Positions 1-7,560 are shown, counted from the first letter of the stretch. The stretch is 26,048 nt of DNA from JANQRV01 sp964533785 (GCA_964533785.1 CAZHNG010000054.1:1-26048), one strand, 5' to 3'. Numbers and translations: made by a program. The notes: generated from the sequence alone by a model not told the origin.

Positions 1-19
1 AGCGTTTTGTTGTCTAAAA

Positions 20-50
20 TCTAGCGTCTAGTGTCTAGCGTCAAAAGTCC
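20..50. repeat. Degenerate heptanucleotide repeat array A
   Basis: Consecutive 7-base units in register read TCTAGCG, TCTAGTG, TCTAGCG, TCAAAAG, then TCC. The same kind of unit recurs at 21711-21731 and, in reverse orientation, at 25954-25995. No ORF is convincing here. The rest of the stretch up to the first gene (51-442) holds no supported gene; its one clear structure is the hairpin at 228-246. Confidence 0.75.
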
Positions 51-227
51 AATTATTTTAAATTTACATCTAGAATTGTTCTGGCTTATTCAGGTGTTTA
101 GAGTTGGTCAGAAGGCGAGCATATTTTTATCCGGATATTGGTTGTTTTATTTATTTTTCTCTAATTGTTGCAGAGAGAAGGAGGTTTTTCATTGCAGGTG
201 GTGTCGGGAGTTGTTGGTTGGCAGGCC

Positions 228-246
228 TGGGTGGGTTTCCCACCCA
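228..246. other. Perfect 8-bp hairpin in gene-free stretch
   Basis: TGGGTGGG and CCCACCCA are perfectly complementary around a TTT loop. No T-run follows on either strand, so a rho-independent terminator is not well supported. It may be a remnant of an upstream transcription unit or a protein-binding site. A short ORF overlapping it (31-255) has no recognisable features and is not called. Confidence 0.4.
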
Positions 247-442
247 CAATTGTAAATAACTACCGGTAAACCCAAGCGCGAGGCTCCTCCCCAGATCACC
301 TCATTGGATTGTTAGGTTATTGCTGCTACCTGCTAAAAAACATTAGACTTTTCTAGACGGTATAGTCAAATTTTTTATTTCCCTCCGGAATAAATTCCAG
401 TTAACCGGTATATTCGCAGCCAAACCAATCCCATCCCAAACT

Positions 443-1483
443 ATGAGATACTTCATCCTTGCGATTGTATTCACTATCAGCATTGCCTGTTCCCACGCCC
501 AAAAAGAATACCAGGTCATTGCCGCCGGCTTCTACAATTTCGAAAACCTCTTCGATACGGAAGACGATCCCGACAACTGGGGCGATGACGAATTCCTCCC
601 CACCAGCGGCAAAACCTGGGACGAAAATCGCTACCAGGAAAAACTCGGCAACCTGGCCCATGTCGTAAGCGAATTGGGTAGCGAACTGACGCCCGACGGT
701 GTCGCTATCCTTGGCGTAGCAGAAGTCGAAAACCGCAAAGTATTGGAAGACTTTGTCCGCCAACCCAAAATAAAAGAGCGCAATTACCAGATCCTTCACT
801 ACGAATCGCCGGATCACCGGGGCATCGACGTGGCTCTTTTGTACAACCCCAAGTATTTCGAACCTAAGGTAACCCAGACCATTCCGCTCGATTACGTCCG
901 CACCAATGGCGATTCCCTCAAAACGCGCAACATCCTCTACGTCGGCGGATACCTGGATGGGGATACGGTGCACGTTTTAGTCAACCACTGGCCCTCGCGT
1001 TCCGGTGGAGAAGCTGCCAGCAGTCCTTTGCGGGAACATGCGGCTTCCGTCAATAAACGAATTGTAGATTCATTAGTCACCATTGATCCCGACCCGAAAG
1101 TTCTCATCATGGGCGACCTCAACGATGACCCCGTCAACCCCAGCGTCCGCAAGATCCTCGACGCCCAAAAGAAACTCAGCAAAACCAAAACCAACGGCTT
1201 CTACAACCCTATGTACGAACTCTACCAAAAAGGTATCGGCAGCAATGCCTGGCGGGATTCCTGGAATTTGTTCGACCAGATCATCCTCTCCCACGGCTTC
1301 GTAGACAAGGAGGCTCATGGCTACCGTTACTTCCGCACCCACATCCACAATAAAAAGTACCTGACCCAGACTTTCGGGCAGTACCAGGGCTATCCCTACC
1401 GCACCTGGGCGGGCAATACTTACCTGGGTGGGTATAGTGACCACTTCCCGGTTTATGTATACTTGATAAAAGCTAAGGAGTGA
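443..1483 (+). CDS. Secreted endonuclease/exonuclease/phosphatase-fold protein
   Basis: This 346-residue protein belongs to the EEP (DNase I-like) superfamily of metal-dependent phosphodiesterases. A signal peptide is visible (about residues 1-19, hydrophobic core then ACSHAQ), so it probably acts outside the cytoplasm. The Cys at 16 could also be read as a lipobox. Family motifs appear in order: FYNFENLF with N32 (30-37), GVAEVEN with the metal-binding E94 (91-97), HRGIDVALLY (125-134), the catalytic-type VNHWPSR (180-186), GDLNDDP (224-230) and a terminal SDHFP (332-336) carrying the catalytic Asp-His pair. All key residues are present and the length is normal. The substrate (nucleic acid, phospholipid or other phosphodiester) cannot be told from sequence. 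The gene stands alone, with no partner in the same direction. Confidence 0.9.
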   Translation: MRYFILAIVFTISIACSHAQKEYQVIAAGFYNFENLFDTEDDPDNWGDDEFLPTSGKTWDENRYQEKLGNLAHVVSELGSELTPDGVAILGVAEVENRKVLEDFVRQPKIKERNYQILHYESPDHRGIDVALLYNPKYFEPKVTQTIPLDYVRTNGDSLKTRNILYVGGYLDGDTVHVLVNHWPSRSGGEAASSPLREHAASVNKRIVDSLVTIDPDPKVLIMGDLNDDPVNPSVRKILDAQKKLSKTKTNGFYNPMYELYQKGIGSNAWRDSWNLFDQIILSHGFVDKEAHGYRYFRTHIHNKKYLTQTFGQYQGYPYRTWAGNTYLGGYSDHFPVYVYLIKAKE

Positions 1484-1593
1484 AATGAAACGCTGGCAGG
1501 ACACTGCTTTTTTATAGACGCTGACCTGGGCAGGCTTTAACTGAAAAATAGGAACCTAAGCACAAAGACAATGATTAAAACCAACGCCCAAGA

Positions 1594-1699
1594 AAAATCC
1601 GCGATAATCCATCAAATCCGCGTCATCCGCGTTCCATCTTCCGTACAAATCCACATTATCCGCGATAATCTGCCCAATCCGCCTCATCCGCGTTCCATC
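1594..1699. repeat. Two copies of a dispersed 45-52 bp ATCCGCG-rich repeat
   Basis: Copy 1 (1594-1638) and copy 2 (1648-1699) share a core of CCGCGATAATC, about 10 diverged bases, then CATCCGCGTTCCATC. Copy 2 is 52 bp and matches 3864-3915 with only two mismatches. Both copies lie in the gap between the convergent EEP gene and the caspase-like gene. The element has no ORF and no terminal features of an insertion sequence. Similar ATCCGCGT-type repeats are common in environmental Bacteroidota, but their function is not known. Confidence 0.85.
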
Positions 1700-1718
1700 C
1701 ACGCTCCCATAAAAGTGT

Positions 1719-1737
1719 AAAAACCGCCTGCGGCGGC
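1719..1737 (-). terminator. Terminator of the caspase-like gene
   Basis: On the minus strand, just after the stop codon, CCGCC and GGCGG pair around a GCA triloop and are followed by TTTTT. One G.T pair extends the stem to six. It is short but GC-rich and correctly placed. The identical 19-mer also lies inside the RlpA-like gene at 9002-9020. Confidence 0.65.
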
Positions 1738-1743
1738 AAAGGG

Positions 1744-3732
1744 TTAGTCCTGGGCCACCCGAAAACCGAAGCTGTTGAACCAGAAACCAGGATTGAACCA
1801 GTTGCGAAACGCAACGCGAAAGTCTGCTGAATTGATGAAACACGAACCGCCACGCAACACACGCCGCGAATCATTACCGCCCAACCAAACACTGCCATCT
1901 TCCGGAGCCCCATCATAATTGTCATGCCAATGGTCCGCACACCATTCCCACACATTGCCGCTCATATCGAATAAGCCTAATTCATTGGCTTTTTTTTGCC
2001 CTACCGGATGGGTATCATTTTTTGAATTCTCTTTGTACCATCCTACTTCATCCAAATTATTGCTCCCCGCGTATTGATACCCTTTGCTACGATTACCGCC
2101 GCGTGCGGCGTATTCCCATTCCGCTTCACTGGGTAACCGAAAGCTCAATCCTGTCTTATTGCTCAACCATTTACAATAAGCTATTGCTCCGTACCAACTC
2201 ACAAAGTTTACCGGATGTTTTTCGTATTGAGCAGTAACCTGAAAACGGCTATTGCGGTAAAAAATGCGGCTGGTAGAATCTAAAGAGAAAATTGCCTTAT
2301 CCTGATACAAAACATCGTTTCCTGTAATTTTCACTGCCGACTCTATTTCGTTCAAAAAAACGATAAACTGCTCTTTTGTAACCGGATATTTGCTCAAATA
2401 AAATCCCGGTATGGTTACTTTATGGACTGGCTTTTCCTGATCCTGGCAATCCTGCTGTTCACTCGTACAGCCCATCAAAAAAGAGCCTCCGGCTACGAAG
2501 ACCAAATCCTCTATGCCCGGCGGTTTGCCGGGATTAGTTGGCAATAATTGGGGTTTGGGAGGCTCCGACGGTAAGGCACTGCTGTAGTAAGCCAGTAATT
2601 CTTCTATTTTTTGTTGCGCCTCCTCTACGTGTTTCCCCTTCGGAAATTTATGTTTATAATTCTCGTAAGCCACCACCGAGTTTTGCCATTGAGCCATTTG
2701 CCAGGTGTGGGCTTCTTCTAGTTGCTCGATAGCTTGTAGGGCTTCTTTGGTATATTTTCCGTCCGGATAATCGCTGCGGTATTGGTAAAAGGCAGGTATG
2801 GTGTTTTGCCTTTTAGCAGTCTGCCAAGCCTTTTCTTCGTCGAAGTGTTGGATGATGATTTCGGCTTGTTCTACGTATTTTCCTTGTGGATGTAGACTTT
2901 GGTACAAGCGGTAAGCATCCAGTGTGTTTTCCGTCTTTGCTGCCTGCCAATCTTGCTCATCGTTGCCTTTGCGGTGAAAGAAGAATTGCCCGCCTTTGTC
3001 ATTGGTACCGAAGATCTTACCGAAATGGGGAATCTGTTTAGCATTGTTTGCGGTAGCGTTTTTCAGCTTTTCGAATAAAATTCGGGCGGCGAGTTTGCGC
3101 TCCTGGTTTTCTCGTAAAAAGAATAGCAAATTATGCGCAAAAGGACTGTGATCTCCAGGGCGGCCATCCGAAACGGGTTCATCCCGACCAGAAGTAATGG
3201 CGTAACGCGAAGGAATATTTTCATCGGGTGCTTCTACAGTTTCACTCCCACGCTCCCTCAAAAACTCCCCGGAAAAACAAGAATCGATAATCAATAAAGT
3301 ATGTCTGGAACGAATAGCCTTCAACAATTTAATGATTCGGCCGTGCGGAACACAATCATCAAAGTCATCCACTTCTACATCCACCGGCATCCAGTACCCT
3401 TCATCAAGATGATGATCGTTGATGCCATGCCCGGAATAGTAGATCAGCAAATTGTCTTCCGGTTGTATCTTTCGAATGTAAGCCCTCAGCTGAGCCAATA
3501 TATTTTTGCGGGTAGCCTGTTCATTAAACAAGCGGGTTACGTGCTCCGCCTTAAACTGATACATTTCGGTCAAAATATCAATGAAAGTCTCCGCATCTTT
3601 TACCGCATTATGTAGTTTGGGATAGTGATCGTATTTATCAATTCCGATAACAAACAGGTAATTTTTTCCCTTTGACACCTTGGGTACATCTAATTTTTGC
3701 CGGCCTTGTCCACGCTTTGATTCTTCTGGCAT
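1744..3732 (-). CDS. Caspase-like (C14) protein with 41-residue repeats and C-terminal FGE/C-type-lectin-like domain
   Basis: The ATG at 3732 gives 662 residues. An upstream TTG (3765) would lie before the likely promoter box and is not used. Residues 22-250 are a caspase/metacaspase-type peptidase domain with the catalytic His in YYSGHG (H102) and Cys in DSCFSG (C152), so it looks active. Residues 261-380 hold three repeats whose Trp residues (262, 303, 344) are exactly 41 apart; each ends in a P-x-GK-(Y/H) motif like a TPR-type helical repeat. Residues 407-662 are an FGE-sulfatase (SUMF1) domain with RLPSEAEWEYAARGG, GNVWEWCAD and RVLRGGS. The two cysteines that bind copper in true formylglycine-generating enzymes are absent, so this is more likely a ligand-binding C-type-lectin fold than an enzyme. 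The tail (631-662) has a Phe/Asn/Trp pattern seen in targets of diversity-generating retroelements. The layout suggests a sensor-effector protein (inference). Confidence 0.9.
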   Translation of the reverse strand: MPEESKRGQGRQKLDVPKVSKGKNYLFVIGIDKYDHYPKLHNAVKDAETFIDILTEMYQFKAEHVTRLFNEQATRKNILAQLRAYIRKIQPEDNLLIYYSGHGINDHHLDEGYWMPVDVEVDDFDDCVPHGRIIKLLKAIRSRHTLLIIDSCFSGEFLRERGSETVEAPDENIPSRYAITSGRDEPVSDGRPGDHSPFAHNLLFFLRENQERKLAARILFEKLKNATANNAKQIPHFGKIFGTNDKGGQFFFHRKGNDEQDWQAAKTENTLDAYRLYQSLHPQGKYVEQAEIIIQHFDEEKAWQTAKRQNTIPAFYQYRSDYPDGKYTKEALQAIEQLEEAHTWQMAQWQNSVVAYENYKHKFPKGKHVEEAQQKIEELLAYYSSALPSEPPKPQLLPTNPGKPPGIEDLVFVAGGSFLMGCTSEQQDCQDQEKPVHKVTIPGFYLSKYPVTKEQFIVFLNEIESAVKITGNDVLYQDKAIFSLDSTSRIFYRNSRFQVTAQYEKHPVNFVSWYGAIAYCKWLSNKTGLSFRLPSEAEWEYAARGGNRSKGYQYAGSNNLDEVGWYKENSKNDTHPVGQKKANELGLFDMSGNVWEWCADHWHDNYDGAPEDGSVWLGGNDSRRVLRGGSCFINSADFRVAFRNWFNPGFWFNSFGFRVAQD

Positions 3733-3753
3733 TTTATAGCTTGTTTCGAATGC

Positions 3754-3785
3754 CGAAAATAACAAGATTCAACATCAAACACAAA
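3754..3785 (-). promoter_or_regulatory. Probable Bacteroidota-type promoter of the caspase-like gene
   Basis: On the minus strand a TTTG (-33 box, 3782-3785) is followed after 20 bases by TATTTTCG (3754-3761), one mismatch from the TAnnTTTG -7 consensus. Transcription would start near 3747 and leave a leader of about 15 bases before the ATG at 3732, which supports that start codon. Confidence is limited because the match was found by eye. Confidence 0.45.
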
Positions 3786-3863
3786 CGTTCAAAAAAATCC
3801 GGCAACCTTTGTTCAACAAGCCGCGGCAACCCTTCAAATCCCTATCATCTGCCGTTATCCCCC

Positions 3864-3915
3864 AATCCACATTATCCGCGAAAATCTGCCCAATCCGCGT
3901 CATCCGCGTTCCATC
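3864..3915. repeat. Third copy of the 52-bp ATCCGCG-rich repeat
   Basis: This copy is the same length as copy 2 (1648-1699), differs from it at two positions and has the same orientation. It ends one base beyond the stop codon (3917-3919) of the DUF3810 gene. Together with copy 2 it brackets the caspase-like gene. Confidence 0.85.
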
Positions 3916-3916
3916 C

Positions 3917-5014
3917 CTATGTCCGTTTCTGCTGTCGCCAGGCGTGCACCAACATAATCACCCGGTTGTAATTCTTCATGCCTTCGTGAATTCCCTGCGA
4001 TTTCAAATAAGCATCATAAGCATAATACCGCAAGCGTGGCATGATATCCGGATAGTGCAACAAAGATTCGTTGATGGCGTCCAGGTCCGCCTGGATGGTG
4101 AGGGGCAGTTCACGGCGAAATTCGCGGTATTCACGGGGTTTATAGCGCAGGTAATTGATCGCCAGCGTCCGCCAGTAATTCAAATGCCCCGAGTAAGCAA
4201 TAAAAGGATCATCAGACCGGATGCAAGCTAAATAAGCCGTAAAATTACAAGTACCTTCATCACTAAAACCATACCCGTGAGACATTTCGTGGGCGACGAT
4301 GTGCGGTTTTTGCAAAGGATGCACGCCGGCATCGACGTGTCCTTCTCCGGTATAAGGAAAGTACAAACCAGAAGAACTAAAGCGTAAAAAGATCCCTTTA
4401 GGATAGATTTCCCGGCCTCGCACCGCCCCAACAATAGGAAAATTGTTTTCTTCGAGCCATTCTTCTACAACACTTCTCACCTGATTTTGGTAGTCGGCCG
4501 GCAATTGGGAAGCTACTATCGCAATACTATCCGATTCAGTCCCCGTTTCCGTCAATTGAGCGCGTAATTCAATGATTTTTTCCGTTTCCAGTTCCAGTTC
4601 GCTTTTTAACTCCCCTAATCCAAGTGGTTTGGGAGCAAGACTCAACTGGTCTTCCAGCGGCACCCGGATGTAGTTGAAGCCCCACAACCAGATAAAAGCC
4701 CCCACCATCCCCAGTATGAATGCCGACCCACCCAAAGTAGCCCGCAAAAGTTTTTGCTTAAAAGAAAGGCGCTGCGACAACAACCTTATCACTCTATAAA
4801 AGAACACTCCTAAAACAACAGGAACAAAAATATATACCCAGGGAAAAGGCAACCAATACAAGGGTGTATCAAAAAGCCACCGAATACCCAAAAAAACGGA
4901 GCGGCTATAGTATTCTTCTACGATAGCGGGATAATTACTGAGTACTGTTCTTATTATTATAGAAACAAGTCCGAATGAGATCCAAAATACTTTTCGTGTT
5001 GTACGCTTGCTCAT
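3917..5014 (-). CDS. DUF3810 membrane protein with a zinc-metallopeptidase-like HExxH motif
   Basis: This 365-residue protein matches the DUF3810 family of Bacteroidota and Firmicutes, whose function is unknown. It has three hydrophobic segments in the first third (about 9-27, 55-75 and 93-114), then a soluble domain. HEMSH (242-246) followed by DEGTCNF, with an acidic residue (E253) seven positions after the second His, gives the ligands expected of a gluzincin-type metallopeptidase. The domain therefore probably faces the periplasm and could be proteolytic, which is inference from the motif. The gene starts with ATG 36 bases after a strong terminator that ends the secG cluster, so it is transcribed separately. 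The stop codon abuts a dispersed repeat. Confidence 0.85.
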   Translation of the reverse strand: MSKRTTRKVFWISFGLVSIIIRTVLSNYPAIVEEYYSRSVFLGIRWLFDTPLYWLPFPWVYIFVPVVLGVFFYRVIRLLSQRLSFKQKLLRATLGGSAFILGMVGAFIWLWGFNYIRVPLEDQLSLAPKPLGLGELKSELELETEKIIELRAQLTETGTESDSIAIVASQLPADYQNQVRSVVEEWLEENNFPIVGAVRGREIYPKGIFLRFSSSGLYFPYTGEGHVDAGVHPLQKPHIVAHEMSHGYGFSDEGTCNFTAYLACIRSDDPFIAYSGHLNYWRTLAINYLRYKPREYREFRRELPLTIQADLDAINESLLHYPDIMPRLRYYAYDAYLKSQGIHEGMKNYNRVIMLVHAWRQQKRT

Positions 5015-5049
5015 GCTAATGGGTTTACGGAGGAATTAAAAAAACAGAC

Positions 5050-5089
5050 AAAAATTGCCAAGCACCCGTTTTGATGCTTGGCAATTTTT
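5050..5089 (-). terminator. Strong terminator after secG
   Basis: A perfect 15-bp stem (5050-5064 with 5075-5089, core ATTGCCAAGCA/TGCTTGGCAAT) surrounds a 10-base loop. A and T runs at the stem base make it usable in both directions. It separates the secG cluster from the DUF3810 gene. The gap also holds a small palindrome, CGTAACCTGTTACG, at 5099-5112. Confidence 0.85.
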
Positions 5090-5167
5090 ATTTCGTTTCG
5101 TAACCTGTTACGTTTAGAAAACCCAAACAAGTTGGATTAAGTTTAACCTGTTTGCTTAAAGCTATAT

Positions 5168-5431
5168 TTACTGAACCAATAATTGCTCTCCGCCACCACC
5201 GCCGCCAACGACCAAACTAGTGATGATACACAAAGCAAATAATGCGATAGCAAGACCCCAGGTAACTTTCTCAATAAAATCGGCTGAACGGGAAGCTCCA
5301 AACATCTGATTCGCCTGAGAACCTCCAAATGTAGAATCCACTCCGCCTCCTTTTGGATTCTGGATAAGAACAGCACCAATCAACAACACGCTAATCAATG
5401 CAATCATAACTGTCAAACCCGTTTGTAACAT
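5168..5431 (-). CDS. secG: Preprotein translocase subunit SecG
   Basis: SecG is the small non-essential subunit of the SecYEG channel that assists protein export through the inner membrane. The 87-residue product has two membrane segments (about 5-23 and 56-77) joined by the loop typical of the family, QNPKGGGVDSTFGG (24-37). It ends in a Gly-rich tail, GGGGGG then EQLLVQ. Its ATG lies only three bases after the stop of the upstream gene, so translation is probably coupled. It is the last gene of the cluster. Confidence 0.95.
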   Translation of the reverse strand: MLQTGLTVMIALISVLLIGAVLIQNPKGGGVDSTFGGSQANQMFGASRSADFIEKVTWGLAIALFALCIITSLVVGGGGGGEQLLVQ

Positions 5432-5434
5432 GAC

Positions 5435-6427
5435 TTATTTTTTTGATATATTTTTAATTTTCTCGGCAAAGAAACTACTTTTTTCAGGAAATAGCAACAT
5501 TAACCGCTCGTACATCTTAATCGCTTTATCGAACTGTTCTTGAGTAACCAGTAATTCTGCCAGTGTTTCCGAGGCAATTTCCTGGCTTTCCATCACACTG
5601 CGTTCGACGTATTCTTCAACATTTTCAGTGCCGGTGGTAGAGACCTCCGGAGTTTCCTCTTTTAAGATGGCTTTCTTGACCTTTTTAGGCTTCAGTTCGT
5701 CTTTTACCTGTTCGAGATTAGTGATTTCCAATTCGGGTGTTTCAGCTACTTTGGGTTTGGAGCTAGCCTTTTTTACAGGAGTCACTTCTTTGATTTCCTT
5801 GTTAGGAGTAGGATCTAAAATGATGGTGTTTGAATCAAGTGCTTTGCTGTAAGAAGTTAAAAAATCTAGAGTCTGTTCATCGAGTTGAAATGGTTTTTCT
5901 TCCTCACCGGGAACATCTATGATCTTTTCCAAAAATGACAAGCCACTGTCACGACTCCCATTACCAATGGTCATTGCCGTATCAAATTCAAAAACCTCAT
6001 CCTCGAGATCGGTGTCGATATCTTCCTCCTCGCTATACACACTATTTATTCCGGAGTCACCGGGCGATACTGTTGGGTATTCTTTTTCTTTTGTTATGAA
6101 GTCCACTGATTCCCCGGCCGCATCAGCAATTCGAATTTGTTCCAGTTCTTCCTTTTTAATAGCGAGTTCCATGAGGTCGAGCTTTTCCACCTCGGCCTCC
6201 TGTTTGAGTTTTCGCACTTTTTGAAATAAGAATTCCCGGTCTACCGAATACAAAGAGGCCCGCTGAAGGATATCCTCAAATGAGCCGGTACCTTCCTGAT
6301 CAATATTATTTTCCAGGAGCTGGTGATATAAATTCTGACAGTAAGGATGAGCCATGATCAGGGCTTTGATCTCATCATCGCTCATTTCCTTTAAATCGTT
6401 AATGCTTAGGGTGTTAGTGGTCAACAT
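5435..6427 (-). CDS. TPR-type protein of unknown function upstream of secG
   Basis: This 330-residue protein has no signal peptide or membrane segment. It begins with a short helical region (SINDLKEMSDDEIKALI), continues with a long acidic, low-complexity middle rich in Glu, Lys, Ser and Thr, and ends with what looks like one TPR pair (about 285-327: LAELLVTQEQFDKAIKMYERL). Proteins of this layout are found next to secG in many Bacteroidota, which suggests a conserved but uncharacterised cytoplasmic adaptor. It lies 18 bases after rdgB and 3 bases before secG in one probable operon. Confidence 0.75.
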   Translation of the reverse strand: MLTTNTLSINDLKEMSDDEIKALIMAHPYCQNLYHQLLENNIDQEGTGSFEDILQRASLYSVDREFLFQKVRKLKQEAEVEKLDLMELAIKKEELEQIRIADAAGESVDFITKEKEYPTVSPGDSGINSVYSEEEDIDTDLEDEVFEFDTAMTIGNGSRDSGLSFLEKIIDVPGEEEKPFQLDEQTLDFLTSYSKALDSNTIILDPTPNKEIKEVTPVKKASSKPKVAETPELEITNLEQVKDELKPKKVKKAILKEETPEVSTTGTENVEEYVERSVMESQEIASETLAELLVTQEQFDKAIKMYERLMLLFPEKSSFFAEKIKNISKK

Positions 6428-6445
6428 GTGGTTGTGTGTTTAACT

Positions 6446-7024
6446 TCAAATGCCCAGCAAGAAAGCTTCTAATTTTTTCATTGCCCGGGCGCGGTGACTG
6501 ATCTTGTTCTTCTCTTCCGCACTCATTTCCGCAAAGGAAAAGGACCTATTTTCCGGGAGAAAGACCGGATCATAACCAAATCCTTTTTCTCCACTCGGTC
6601 CAAGAGCAATTTTGCCCTCTACAATACCTTCAAAAGTATGGGTATTATTATCCAAAATCAATGCTATAACGGTTTTAAACCGAGCATTTCTATTTTTTTT
6701 TCCTTCCAGTTTTTTCAGCAATAGATTCATATTAGCCCGGGCATCCTTTTCCGGGCCCGCATACCGCGCCGAATATACTCCCGGTTCTCCACCTAAAGCT
6801 TCCACTTCTAAACCGGTATCTTCGGCAAAACAATCAATGCCGTATTTCTCCTTAACGTACTCCGCTTTTTGAATGGCATTACCTTCAATGGTCGGCCGTG
6901 TTTCCGGAATTTCTTCGGTACAACCAATATCTTCCAGGCTTACAATTTTAAATTTAGTTCCCAAAAGTTGCTTAACTTCCCTGAGCTTATGGGGGTTTCC
7001 CGTTGCAAATACGATCTCTTTCAT
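6446..7024 (-). CDS. rdgB: RdgB/HAM1 non-canonical purine NTP pyrophosphatase
   Basis: The enzyme hydrolyses dITP, ITP and XTP to the monophosphates and so cleans the nucleotide pool. The 192-residue length is normal for the family. The N-terminal ATGNPHKLREVKQLL (7-21) is the family signature, with the conserved Asn and Lys. FAEDTGLEVEALGG (66-79) carries the metal-binding and general-base acidic residues. GVYSARYAG (82-90) and GFGYDPVF (148-155) complete the substrate pocket. It starts with ATG, seven bases after the stop of the preceding gene. Confidence 0.95.
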   Translation of the reverse strand: MKEIVFATGNPHKLREVKQLLGTKFKIVSLEDIGCTEEIPETRPTIEGNAIQKAEYVKEKYGIDCFAEDTGLEVEALGGEPGVYSARYAGPEKDARANMNLLLKKLEGKKNRNARFKTVIALILDNNTHTFEGIVEGKIALGPSGEKGFGYDPVFLPENRSFSFAEMSAEEKNKISHRARAMKKLEAFLLGI

Positions 7025-7031
7025 TAATATA

Positions 7032-7499
7032 CTATGATAAGTTATTTTTGAACATCATTTTTAAGGCTTTCCAAAGCTGGGCAGATTTTTGCTTACCTCC
7101 TCGTTGACGTTCTTCGTATAATACGGACAAAGGATCAGCAAAAAGAAATTCCTGTTCCCCAACTGTTATTGGTTGATAGGCTAACTGTGTAAAATTTAGA
7201 CCCAAAGATTCAGGTGATGCGCCAAAAACAACGACTTTACTGAATGAGTGTTTGCGTTTGACGGCAGCTAATGAAAGTTGTGTGTTCGGCTTGACGTTTA
7301 AGAACAAATTATCTTCATCCAACTCGCAATCTACTGCTTTCATTATTTTTGCTAAAAAATTACGCTCTTCCCCGGAAAGTTCTGCCGCTGATTTTGTTAT
7401 GATCAAGATCCCTTTTCGGTTGGCGCCGGAAAAATCTGATGAAAACTGATCCGTTTCCGGGATCAAACTGATTTTCAATTTATTAAATACAGGATTCAA
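7032..7499 (-). CDS. Unknown 155-residue protein, possibly related to DNA polymerase III psi
   Basis: The only usable start is TTG at 7499: an in-frame stop lies 12 bases upstream and the next ATG is far inside. A weak AAAGG motif precedes it. The protein has no signal peptide or membrane span. Regular alternation of hydrophobic strands and helices (KVVVFGASPESLGL, then FADPLSVLYEERQRGG) suggests a small alpha/beta fold. The end, KSAQLWKALKMMF, recalls the Trp-containing C-terminal helix of HolD/psi and uracil-DNA-glycosylase-like proteins, but the resemblance is weak. It leads the rdgB-TPR-secG cluster. Confidence 0.6.
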   Translation of the reverse strand: MNPVFNKLKISLIPETDQFSSDFSGANRKGILIITKSAAELSGEERNFLAKIMKAVDCELDEDNLFLNVKPNTQLSLAAVKRKHSFSKVVVFGASPESLGLNFTQLAYQPITVGEQEFLFADPLSVLYEERQRGGKQKSAQLWKALKMMFKNNLS

Positions 7500-7560
7500 A
7501 ACTTTATTTCACCTTTTTATTGAATTAAAAAACAAATACCCAAATAATGACCTTAAAATG

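Noticed and set aside
31..255. 74-residue ORF at the left edge
   Set aside because: It begins in a heptanucleotide repeat, crosses a hairpin, starts with a non-ATG codon and shows no domain or signal; probably chance.
401..973. 190-residue minus-strand ORF opposite the EEP gene
   Set aside because: It overlaps a clear EEP-family gene whose motifs are all in the plus frame; it is a shadow.
1744..3732. True formylglycine-generating enzyme
   Set aside because: The paired C-terminal cysteines that bind copper are missing, the domain is fused to a caspase, and no sulfatase gene is near.
3733..3765. TTG start 33 bases upstream for the caspase-like gene
   Set aside because: It would lie upstream of the likely -7 box (3754-3761), and the added residues are not part of the caspase domain; the ATG at 3732 is better.
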